This document shows positions 45,920 to 56,116 of a DNA stretch of 64,000 nt, in pieces (within the stretch, counting starts at the first letter, position 1; each line of letters begins with the position of its first letter). Under the pieces are notes generated by a model that did no database searches, had not been told where the DNA came from, and saw only the letters and a program-made list of their open reading frames with translations. The position numbers were made by a program, and so were the translations under genes. The stretch comes from Spinellus fusiger (lineage: Eukaryota > Mucoromycota > Mucoromycetes > Mucorales > Phycomycetaceae): NCBI GenBank assembly GCA_025094145.1, contig JALLLS010000064.1, positions 143,719-207,718 on the forward strand, in the 5' to 3' direction.

Positions 45920-46728
45920 CAGTCATACAAAATTAGAAAGGGTACGACCCCATAATTTATACAATTTTAAACATGAATCTTCTTCTTTTTACCACAGAAT
46001 CACATTCATCAGATATATTCATCAGATTGGGTTTGATTCCTACTTTGCAACACACAAGCCAAGGTCCTCTGAAGAAAACATGAAGAAAAAGACTCCGTTG
46101 GGCGAAGGAACGGGTCAATTGGACCTCTGAGGACTGGAGACACGTTGCATGGTCTGATGAGTCACAGTTTGAAGTATAAGGTTACCTAGGGAGGGACCAG
46201 AATGATTCAAAAGATTGGAGAAAGAGGATAGGGACTTTATATTCCAAGAAGATGGGGCTATCTGTCATACAGGTGGCTATACAACATGGTGGAAAGGCAC
46301 ACATCAAATTAGGATACTTTGATTACTAGTCCACTCAAAGCCCTGATCTCAACCTCATTGAACATCTCTGGAGCTGTCTTGATAAGCTTATTGATAACAA
46401 GAGAGCCAGTATTAATAATACCGATGAGATCAAGACAGCTTTAGAAGAAGCTTGGAGAAATATCCACGTTGATCTTGCCGAACGTTTAGTTGGCTCAATG
46501 AAGGATCGCTGCCAGGCAGTTATTGATGCCAAAGGTGGCCCAACACCATATTAAATAAAAACTTTTTATTTTATGTATAATAGTATAGACTATATGCTAA
46601 GCTAGCTTTTTGTTGAATTTGGTGTTGCTAATATATATTTTGAGGTCTTAGCCTTTTCATGCATAACTAATGCTCTTTCTCAAGACTTAAAAAAAGGAAA
46701 ATCGTATACTTACTTATTTTGTATGCTG
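45920..46728 (+). mobile_element. Internally deleted Tc1-type family D element
   Basis: 809 bp with TA on both sides (45918-45919, 46729-46730) and the family D ends CAGTCATACAAAATTAGAAAGG and, in reverse, CAGCATACAAAATAAG. The N-terminal coding part and a central block (around WGKDSIITWSCFW) are missing. The HL/IEHLWSCLDKLI and RLVGSMKDRCQAVIDAKGG parts are kept in broken frames. Confidence 0.85.
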
Positions 46729-46816
46729 TATAACAAGACTTAGTTACGGGTTTTGGTGGTGGGTTTAGACAATACATTCAATGCCTCAAGGTCATGATTG
46801 GGAGTTGTTGGGTAGA

Positions 46817-49476
46817 TCACTTTCTGGGTGGGTATTTTCGTGCTTTACCCACTTTACAATTATTCACTTTCTTAGCAAATCTAAGAGAGCATAAAGTCTC
46901 GTTGAAATGATCTGCCAGTGGGGAAACATTCACAAACATAAGTGTTTTGCTATCTCCACCTAAAGTAATAAAGATTAGAAATAATCTTTGTCTATAGAAT
47001 AGTCCTTACCTAATGAGTTTTTGAGAAGGTATGTAAGCTTCGAGTTTCTGTAAGGAACGTGTACATCCTTGTTTTCAGCAAGGCTTGCAATAACATCCCC
47101 AAGACAGCTCAGACTTCTATTGATTGCCTGTGTTTCTCGTAATCTATCTCCAGTTGATCCTGACATGCTTAATCTTTCAGATCCTGCCAAATCTACTAAA
47201 TTCAATAACCCCTCTGTTGTTTCTCCTGTAGCAGAATTCTGTCCCTGTATTCTCAAGATAAAAACACTGTGGCTGCGAGAAGAGCGTTCATTAATGTTTG
47301 TAGCTGCCGTTGCTCTGTTGTGGCTGGCCTTCTTGAGCATGGCATGCACACGTGCCGGGGAGTCCAGAAAAACTATGAAAAGAATGATTATTAACCAAGT
47401 GACAGTGTGAGCAAAGGACTTACTACTTGTCATGCCAGTAACCTCGGTTTTTCCGGATTTCTCATGTCTGATTTCATACTTTGTTTTTCCATGTTCAGAA
47501 TTGTCACCCAAAAGGTCACGAATGGACTCGTTATATATTTCAAGAAACTGTCCCACCATTTCGTAGTGCCAATTATGCTCTTTCAACTTCTGAACCAAAT
47601 TATAGAGTTGGTGAACAGCTCGTGGGATGACTCCTCTGTTTTCACCTGGTGTTCCTTCCATGGTATATGTCTAAAAGTATTATGGATTAGCCCACCTATG
47701 TTTAACCTTTTTCATTTTTTGTTACCTTCCCACTTCCTGTTTGGCCGTATCTAGTTTAAATAAAAACAGAATTAAACATTAATAAACTATCAATAATCAT
47801 ATCAAAATAACTTACGCAAAAATACAAATGTTGTGCCCATCTAGAGCTGACTGAACAAGATGGGAGATTTCTTCATAGCATTCCTTCTGTGTGTTTTCAG
47901 GAGGAAATACTTGGTCAAAAGAGAAGCTATGTCTCTTGCTAGATACACGACCAAGTGTACTTTTTGATTTTTCAGTGATTTCAATTGTATCATTGTCTTC
48001 TCCACAGAACTTCATGTCTGTGATTGAGTTGAGATTTCGCTTCTCAGACTCTAAATAATTTGCTTAGTGACATAATATATTTCAACTTCCTTTTCTTCTT
48101 CTTACCCATAGCTGGGCGTACACGACAAAATACACGGATATTTCCCTTGCATTCTTGCAAATCATTGTGAAGCTTTCTACGCAAATCTTCTTCAGCAAGA
48201 ATGTTCGACTCTAATTCTGCTGATTTTTTCTTCTCTTCTTTTATTTCATTCATCGTGGTTTCGATGATGTGTTCTCGACGGGCAAGCTGTTCATCCATTA
48301 ACTAAAACAAAGGGTCATTGGTTTCTCTGCAGAAGAATGAATTGACTTACCTCTACTTTTGCATTTAGAACTTCAAATTCCCCTTGTGTTGTATGATAGC
48401 TAGTGTGGGATTTCTCTAGTGATTCCTATAGTCATCATCAGTTAATGAGTTCATGTGGAGTAAGTATATGGAATGGTAAATTCTACCTTTAGGCTTTTAT
48501 GTTCAGTGGCATGGTGATGGATTTCAGCTTCCAAGGCAACAAGCTCTTCTTCCATGTTAACTTTTTCTCTTTTAAAATTCTGCTCATTCTCCTTCAAGTA
48601 CATTAGATCCTTCTCATGAGATCTGCTTTCTGTTTCCTTTTGCAATTGAAATGATTTCATGTCTTGCTCGTATTTTCTTATTTTCTCCTAATAAAAGTAT
48701 AAGTAGAGTAATGTAGAGTGTTGTATGTGTATATCTTTACCTGTTTTTCTGTCTCCAAATCATTTACTCTTTTTGCAACCTCTAATGCCTGTACTTCTTT
48801 GCCTAGTACATCGCTTTCTAGGCTTGTCTTAAATTCAGATAGTTCAGCAACTAATGGAATAATAAAGAGAGTGAGTTGACACATAGGGTATTATTCATAT
48901 TTACTCTTTGTATTATCTGTTTCAATGCGTTCTTGAAGATTATTCAACTTTTGCTATGTGAAATGAGTTAGATTGTACAATTGAAAGTACTTATATTCTA
49001 TATTCATTTACTTTTGTATCAAGAACGGGTCTTTTCTTTATATTTGAATTCGGTGGCTCAAATGATTTTCTCTTTGTTCCAGCAGCCACAGTGTTGCTGG
49101 CGGTGGTATCTGGTCGTTTAGGCTGAGTAGAACGCGACACTATTGGGTTTTGTCTGCGAGGTTGAATACGAGGTGTTTTTAATGACGAAGTAGGAGTGGT
49201 CATAGGAGATCTAGTGGTGTTTGTAATAGAACATTGTAGTTCAACAGGAGATTTATTAATGGTTTGTGAGGGAGATGGTCTCGACGGTGGAGGTGGTCTG
49301 CTGTCTGTTTTTTGGCTGGAAGTAAGTGATGTACGTTCCTTTCTCAATGTTGAGGCACGCGTACTTTTGACTGCCAAAGAAGCAGAAGATACAGACGCAG
49401 CTTGTTTAGTTATTCTGGATGATTTTGTATCCAAAATACTTCTTTTCTTGTTGTCTTTAGGTGTTAATGGTGACAT
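46817..49476 (-). CDS. KAR3: Kinesin-14 (C-terminal motor kinesin, Kar3-like)
   Basis: Eleven exons: 49476-49012, 48953-48905, 48850-48741, 48687-48487, 48425-48351, 48301-48106, 48050-47816, 47750-47726, 47670-47424, 47372-47010, 46959-46817; 2109 nt, 702 residues (yeast Kar3 is 729). The N-terminus is a Ser/Thr/Pro- and Arg/Lys-rich tail of about 155 residues, suited to binding microtubules. A coiled coil follows (about 160-345), then the kinesin-14 neck [11 protein letters not shown] at about 353. The motor domain has YGQTGSGKT (P-loop, 445-453), NERSSRSHS (switch I), LVDLAGSER (switch II) and [21 protein letters not shown] motor at the C-terminus after this neck marks minus-end-directed kinesins, used in spindle assembly and nuclear fusion. 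The P-loop is in a 25-nt exon. Confidence 0.95.
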
Positions 49477-49774
49477 TTGGATTGGAGTGAGTGATGTGTA
49501 AGGATGAAAAGAAGTAAGATTTGCAAATTTTTAATTTGTCGATGTTTTAATTGTATGGACATTTGTTTCATGTGTGATTGGCTTAACTGTAAACTTGATT
49601 AGATACTCTACTGGTGTGTATGCCATCCGTGTGGTTTCTGTCCAAGGGTATCTTTGTTAGATGACAGGCAGTTAGAAAATGTATATTTATTAAACTGATT
49701 TATACTTCTGCTTTTATATAATAATAAAAATCAAATAAAACACATATTGTCACTTTCTAGATAGTTTGTTTGTA

Positions 49775-49876
49775 CTATGGTCTTCTACCAGCCAGTAAAC
49801 CAAAGGCTTGAGTGATAGATGGGGAGAAGAAGGATAAACCAATAGGATTATTCTTCTTGGTTCTAGTAGTATCTTG
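49775..49876 (-). CDS. Orphan 3' exon of a small unknown protein
   Basis: A 34-codon frame preceded by a good 3' splice site (CTATTTAG) reads QDTTRTKKNNPIGLSFFSPS, then ITQAFGLLAGRRP and a stop. A possible upstream exon (about 50050-49975, RVNRTLTQQNTFEAKKPST) was not joined with confidence. A related broken copy is at 45831-45918. No family recognised. Confidence 0.3.
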   Translation of the reverse strand, partial: QDTTRTKKNNPIGLSFFSPSITQAFGLLAGRRP

Positions 49877-50929
49877 CTAAATAGATGATATTTAGTTTAT
49901 AGAAAATAGATAGAAATACAATAAAAAAGAAAGAAAGAGTCTTTAGTAGTATTGAATAAGTATCAGCTACTATTCAACTATTGATATGATAGTCGTTGAT
50001 GGCTTCTTGGCTTCAAAGGTATTTTGTTGAGTTAACGTACGATTCACTCTGTTTTTTTTTATTTATTTATTCAAATTGTATGTCATACTTTTATACTTTT
50101 ATTCTAATCTAACAATTATTACAAATAGAGTAATTTGGCGTAAATCACCACTAAATAGAACAAACTCTAATGCAGGCTGTTGTACTTTCATAATCTAAAA
50201 AGACCTATCCACTGCATTCAAATACGCCACAGCTTATCCTATATGCCTTATCCCAGACTCATCATTGTATGGCCATTCTTAAAAATAAAAAATAAAAATA
50301 AAAAAGACTAACTGTTGGTTTCTCGCCTTTCTTAATAAAGATACTATTCATTATAGTCATTAGGAATAGATTCTTACTGGTATCTAACCAATGAAACAGT
50401 GTTTATAAACAGATAGAGAGTCCATACATGAAACTAAAAGTCTAGATATTTCTAATAACACAAGTAGTTGAAAAATACTTTATGTGCCATCTTTTAGGCT
50501 TACATATTTATTTGCCTCTGCTATTCCATTAGAATGTTGGTTTTATTATACACTGTTCTTCTTCATAACACTATTTATCTCAAAGTCATCACCTCTTTTC
50601 TATTGGTTTGCACGGTGTTTATCTGAATATAGGTTCTACACACACTGTACATCTTAGCTACCTTATAAGGCCTGATAATAATAATAAAAAGAAACATTAA
50701 CACTAACACTTTATACAGGTTCTCTATCCAAAGTGAATGTAACCATAGAGAGGAAGAGTATGAATAAACACATCTAGCTTACTATTATTATCCTATAATT
50801 CAGATAACAAGATATGTCCACTTAATACCTATGCAACCGACATTTCCATCTGTACGGAGAATAAAAGAAAAGAACTCTATGTAAATGTATAGGAAGCTAT
50901 TGATCATCACAAAAGACATACAAATCTAT
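49877..50929. other. Intergenic AT-rich region
   Basis: Apart from the possible upstream exon near 50050, no gene or repeat could be supported. Confidence 0.4.
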
Positions 50930-51220
50930 TCAATTTTTATGCTGTGTATTCTTAAACTGTGGTGGATTTCTCTTTTCTTCATTCTTAAAAGAGGGTGCTT
51001 TAAGACCAAGAGCACCAAAGATCATTCGTTTTGCGGCACTACTTGTTGTTATTCGACGCACAGGCTTTTCGATCTGTGGTTTTTCACTATGTAGCCTTTT
51101 GATATGTAGTTTCTCAATTTGCGGCATATCATTATGTAATTCTTCACTCTGTAGCTGTTCAAGTGTAGCCTTTATGGATGAGGTTTGGATAGTGTCAGGG
51201 CTATTGAATTCGTAAAGATA
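50930..51220 (-). CDS. C-terminal exon of an unrecognised basic protein
   Basis: 97 open codons after a plausible 3' splice site (TTACTATGATAG) to TGA at 50930. The sequence includes ATLEQLQSEELHNDMPQIEK, three repeats of a 12-residue type (IEKLHIKRLHSEKPQIEKPV) and VRRITTSSAAKRMIFGALGL. The basic AAKRMIFGALGLKAP end looks like a conserved tail, but I cannot name it. Upstream exons were not resolved, so the gene may be partial or decayed. Confidence 0.4.
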   Translation of the reverse strand, partial: YLYEFNSPDTIQTSSIKATLEQLQSEELHNDMPQIEKLHIKRLHSEKPQIEKPVRRITTSSAAKRMIFGALGLKAPSFKNEEKRNPPQFKNTQHKN

Positions 51221-51815
51221 CTATCATAGTAAAATATAACGAGCAAATGAAAAAGTCCAATAATATGAAATAAAATAATTTGTACATAATACTTTATTCT
51301 CACCTAATGTCCAAGATAAATAGCACTACAATTGTATCAAAACTGTCATAAACAGTATTATAATATTTTAAGTGAAAATATTAGTGATTCTGATGGGATT
51401 TTTATTTTAAAGCATAAGTTTATCTATTATTCAGTACCAGGAACTGGTATAGAAGAGTTAGTATTTTTTCCAAAGAGTATCTATCGTCCTTATAGTGTAT
51501 AAAGACGCTTATTCCTATTATTCTTTACTGCTCTAATTTTTTTCATTTTTATTCTCACTTTTATAATAGGGTATCTCTTATCAGTATGTCTTAGTTATGC
51601 CGTATGAAAATCAGGCGACCTTAGTCTTATCACAATGTCACTACTTTCTGTTTGGTATCTATCATTATTTGGACAGTTACAATATTTTTTTGTTTTTGTT
51701 TTGCAAATAACCATACCCACAATAGTGTGTATTTCTATCTTGAAGATGGCTCACTCAAAGAATGTCATTGGGAATATAATTAGGATTAACCTACTTGTTC
51801 AAGAAAGTGTAAATA
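51221..51815. other. Intergenic AT-rich region
   Basis: Upstream of the orphan exon; nothing further supported. Confidence 0.4.
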
Positions 51816-52900
51816 CAGCCACAATCAACTGAATTGAATAATTTTGAAAATAAATATCAGGTCAAGATATATGACATGTTCAACATTAAATAAAACACTT
51901 TATATCTGACCTAGAAGCTTTAAAATTTCACACACTAAAGCTCAATATCTTTTATTTATTGAAAATTAATAGGAGTTAATACTTTGTATGGCTTCCTTTG
52001 ACATCAGTGACAGCCTGACATCTGTCAGTCATACTCTGGACTCATTGTTGTGCAAGTTTAACACCAAATTTCTCCCACTCTTCTGAAATTAGAGCCATCA
52101 AAATTTCAACATTGGTAATATATACTCTTCTTTCCTCAATTCGTCTTTCCAAGGCATATCAGATGTGTTTAATTGGGTTCAAGTCAAGACTTTGTACGGG
52201 CCATCAATCAAAGCTCAGAATCTGATGTGTCTCTTTCCACCATCTGGCATAAGCCCCAATATGGTAGATAGCATCCTCTTATTTTAACAGAAACTCACTG
52301 TTCTCCATTTTAGTGCAATTCTATGAACCAAAGATAGAACTCACCAGCCAAAATCTTGATATATTCGTCTTGGTTTACAGTGCAAGTAACAAATACTAAT
52401 GGGCCAAATCCGACCACCCAAAAACAGCCCCAAAGCATGACCCCACCATCACCAAACTTTGTTGTTGAAACAATAGGATTTGGACCATAGCGTTCTCCAA
52501 CTTTTCTCATGATACGGGTACCTCCATCGTTTCCTTTCACAGTGTACCTGGACCTATCAGAACAGATGAAGCCTTTCCAATGAATTTTTTTATGTTTTCC
52601 ATGATTCTTCAAATTTAATAGGAATCTATACTTTTCATTGTTCCTAATACCATTTTAAACTGTGGGCTTTTTCATCTCAACTACGCTTGCAAACACAATC
52701 AGCTTTAATTGAGCCTTAGACTGGTAACATATAATACATAATCTATTGTTTGATTTATCATATTCTCCAAGAATTTGAATTTATGAAGATGTATCTAACA
52801 TGTAGTGTTAGTTTAATAATATTTAGAAAGAAAAGGTGTTTTATGCAAAAAAAAAAGTGTACATGAAATTTCGGCAATTAAATTCAATTGTGCGTGACTG
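51816..52900 (-). mobile_element. Tc1-type element, family D-related, decayed
   Basis: TA on both sides (51814-51815, 52901-52902). Ends: CAGCCACAATCAACTGAATTGAATAATTTTG at the left and, in reverse, CAGTCACGCACAATTGAATTTAATTGCCG at the right. The 5' terminal CAGTCACGC is also the right end of the family D element at 27711. Confidence 0.78.
52310..52612 (-). pseudogene. Broken transposase of the family D-related element
   Basis: Reverse frame contains HWKGFICSDRSRYTVKGNDG (Asp at the first catalytic position), GVMLWGCFWVVGFGPLVFV and NQDEYIKILAG, all aligned with the family D transposase at 26473-27540. C-terminal fragments (RWWKETHQILSFD, equivalent of LNPIEH..) follow in other frames down to about 51990. 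The N-terminus is lost. Confidence 0.65.
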
Positions 52901-53125
52901 TATTTATGCAGATGAAGAAACTCCAATGAAACAAGTACTTTAATATGACACTTTGGGTTTATAGAGTCTACAAGCATCGAACAATATGTTTTGATCCATT
53001 CTATTTAACATATGAAAAAGAGTCGAGACTAAATGAAGATTTGATAAAACTATTAATAAATTCACAATGTGAATCGGAAATCACAGACCAAGATACAACA
53101 GTAAACTTAAGGTGCCTAGAAAATA

Positions 53126-53730
53126 CAGTTCCATGCAATAAATGAGTAGACAAAAATTCTTATTTTTTTTTTCAAAAAACAAAATAAAGGTATATCTATC
53201 AGTCTAAGATGTTCATAATAAAAGGTTCATGGAATAACATAAGATTTGGAACAGTTGTTCTTTAGATGATTGTTTACATCCTCATCATAAATATATTGTT
53301 CAGTACTTTGTAGCAAAACTTTTATGCTTCATCGCAGTGGAGCACCTCCTTGGCATGCTATCCACTAAATTTCCCAGAAATTCATTTGAGATCTCCTCTC
53401 ATTCATCACACGAGCATCGTTCAAGCTGTTTTGCATTAGTTATGCTTGTTCGACATGACTCAATATTTTCAAGATAAGATCAGACATCCTCAATTGGGTT
53501 AAGATCTGTGCTTTGTACAAGCCAAAAATAAAAACCTTCAATCATACATCTCTCTTGTTTGTACCATCTACTATATCCTTCTGTGTGGCAAGGAGCACTC
53601 TATTGAAAGAGCATGTTATCCTCGAAGTCCTCTTGCAATTTGTGTAACTAGGGAAGAAAGTATTTGACAAGTACATTGATATACTTGTCTTGATTAGCTG
53701 ATCCCTCCAAGAGTTCAGAGGTTCTACACC
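53126..53730 (-). mobile_element. Truncated Tc1 family C copy
   Basis: The left end CAGTTCCATGCAATAAATGAG follows TA at 53124-53125. The sequence then matches 21345-21905 closely and stops at 53730, where a sequence of different composition begins. The other end is not found downstream. Confidence 0.75.
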
Positions 53731-54185
53731 TGTCTTTGTGCCCCCACTCATTTAGGGTACAGCATTGATCGCCACTTTGGCTCAAGCATTGCCACACCCC
53801 GTCTATCCACCATTGCCTTTGAGAAGCTCCTTGAAGACCTCAAGGCCAAGGCCACAGTCATCAACCCTCCCGCCACCTTTGAAAAAGAAGCCATCCAGGC
53901 ATTTAGGTCTGACTCAGCTATGGAAGGAGTCGAGGGAGACAATCAACACACCCAACAAGACTTATAAATTGACTAATCTTTGGTCTAATGAAAGCTTATG
54001 GGATTAGGCTCAAACTAATGCCAATGTCTTCATTTTCATTTTCTCTCATTTCTCATTTTTCTCTTCATTTTTCTCCTTTCTCTGTATTCATTTTTTTTTC
54101 CAAAAGTCATTATAGAGTGGCTCTATTAGGCCCAATGTGTGAATAGCAACTCACACCCCAAATAAAATAAAAATATTTTGAACTG
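53731..54185 (+). mobile_element. Retroposed fragment with a LINE-type 3' tail
   Basis: The last 80 bp (GTGGCTCTATTAGGCCCAAT .. CTCACACC .. AATAAAATAAAAATATTTTG) match the LINE tails at 12416-12500 and 11805-11880 in reverse. The first 210 bp are GC-rich and open (IDRHFGSSIATPRLSTIAFE..ATVINPPATFEKEAIQAF), unlike the LINE reverse transcriptase C-terminus. It may be another LINE lineage or a chimeric retrocopy. Confidence 0.6.
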
Positions 54186-54225
54186 TACACTATCTTCAGA
54201 TAATATTGACGCACACTTGGAAAAT

Positions 54226-54822
54226 AATTGTCGCATAAAGAAGTTATAGATTGGTGTAGTATAAAGATTTAAACTGTCGTATTTTGAGCAACTATGTGTT
54301 CATTGATGAAACAGCTTCCTATATCAATATGAAGAGATTATTTGCTTGGTCAAAGATTGGAACTAGGGCTGTAGTAAAAAATAATAATCCCAAAGACTAG
54401 AGCAAGAACTACAGTGATCTTGGGCGTGGTATCCTCTCATGGCCTTGTCAACATAAAGGTCAGACAACCACGGGCAATGACTCTATTCACACCAATTGTA
54501 ATATCGAATAGTCCATTGAAAGTTTTGGTGATAGGTGCATCTATCTTCCTCTATATTTAGAGTTGAATTCAATTGAACAATTCTGGTATGCTTGTAAAAG
54601 TAGGTTGAAAAGAGAACTAGTTTTGGAGGAGAAACTATTGTCTTTAAGAGTTGCAGATGCATTCAACTAAATCCTAATCAATGACCTCAAGGTTTCTGTA
54701 GATATTCTGAAAACTAGTTTGATGATTACTTGAACAAAAAACCTATTTAATAATAAAATCTTATTGTCACATTTGGCGTATTCAAATGATGTGCTAATTT
54801 ATTACTTATTTATGCGACACTG
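54226..54822 (+). pseudogene. IS630-type element relic
   Basis: Ends are inverted: TTGTCGCATAAAGAAGTTAT at 54229 and, in reverse from 54820, GTGTCGCATAAATAAGTAAT. Forward frames give VFIDETASYINMKRLFAW (first catalytic Asp) and LYLELNSIEQFWYACKSRLK (third acidic residue) with stops and frameshifts between. The N-terminus is missing. Confidence 0.65.
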
Positions 54823-56116
54823 TTTTTCACAATCATGAACCAACTACTTTATGAAAATAGTGTCCACGATCAATAGATGTACAATGAGAAATAAGTCATT
54901 GTATTGTATTTTATTTTTATATCTTTACCTAATGTTTTTACGCCCTGAGAAATTAGTTTCTTATCATGGTATCGATAGCATCCACATGGGTCTCTTTTGT
55001 CTCTATGAAGAAACAATCTCAAGTTATTCTAGGATATTCTTGTGATCACCATCACAGCCTAATATATATATATTTGCGTTCTACTAACTCAGTAGAGTTC
55101 TTCTTCAGTAGATGCAACACACTAGTCTTGATAAGATATAAAGTGTTAGTTTTTATTTCTATCTTTACCACAGTAAATGAATATTCTACTTGCACGCACT
55201 TGAAGGATAAGAGAATCTGGAGATTTTCCTCTGTGATATGTTGATCTACCCCTAATAAGTATCTATTCAAAGTATTAGTCTCCAAGGATAAACTATAAAA
55301 TAGAAAAATAAATAACTTATAGAGCATTTTGATTGTATTTCTACAGGTGCACATGGTATTGTAGACTTTGTTCTTCATTCTTATATATTATTATTCTTAG
55401 TCTCTACTCTGACGCCTGTTTTCAATACCTTTTCTATCAGTCTAGCTGTCATCATGAATATGACAGTTGGAGTCTTCTTGAAGAAGATGATTGACTGCCA
55501 GATAGACCCGTTGGTCCACTGCTTGTAACAAAGCCATTCATCTGAGAAGCAAGTGTAATAGTCATTACTCTTGCAGAAAGAAAGAGACTGAAATGTCCAA
55601 TATAAATAAAAGACACACTAATGCATAGGAAGCTGCTTATTTATTCTTAAAGCATAAAATATAAATAAACCATGTTTACCCAAGTTGCTTTTCTTATTTG
55701 TGCTTATGGCGCCTTTTTCTTTCTCTTGCTAATAAAAACAAGCTCACTTTTTCTTTTTTTCTTTTTTCTTTTTGGAAAGATGGTCCAATGGAAAAGAAAA
55801 CAATAAAAGAGCACCGAGGTAAAAAAGAAAGAAAGAAAGAAAGTGTAGAATGGTATTTTAAAGAGTAGAAAATAGAAAGGCGAGAGAACACACCTAGATC
55901 AAATAACGTCCCAAGAAGACAGTGTGCTTTTATAGGCAATAATAGGCAGCAATAGGCAGCAATAGGCAGCAATAGGCAGTAGTAGGCAATAAACCAACAA
56001 ATACACAATAAACAGTAGTAAACAATGATAGACAATAAACAGTAGTAGACAGTAGGCAGTAGTGGATACACAATAATCATTTGCAAGAAAGTAAATAGCT
56101 TGCAATGAACGTGTCC
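54823..56116. other. Intergenic region with a 10-bp tandem repeat
   Basis: No supported gene. A tandem AATAGGCAGC repeat at about 55931-55990 extends into diverged GTAGTAGGC/AACAGTAGT units to about 56070. The region is downstream of the acidic hypothetical protein. Confidence 0.5.
55931..55990. repeat. 10-bp tandem repeat (AATAGGCAGC)n
   Basis: Five near-identical units in a row followed by diverged units; seen directly. Confidence 0.85.

Noticed and set aside
55694..56105. Reverse open frames with many Cys/Leu/Tyr (YCLLLPIAAYC-type)
   Set aside because: Generated by the AATAGGCAGC tandem repeat, which is stop-free in this frame; no gene-like composition.
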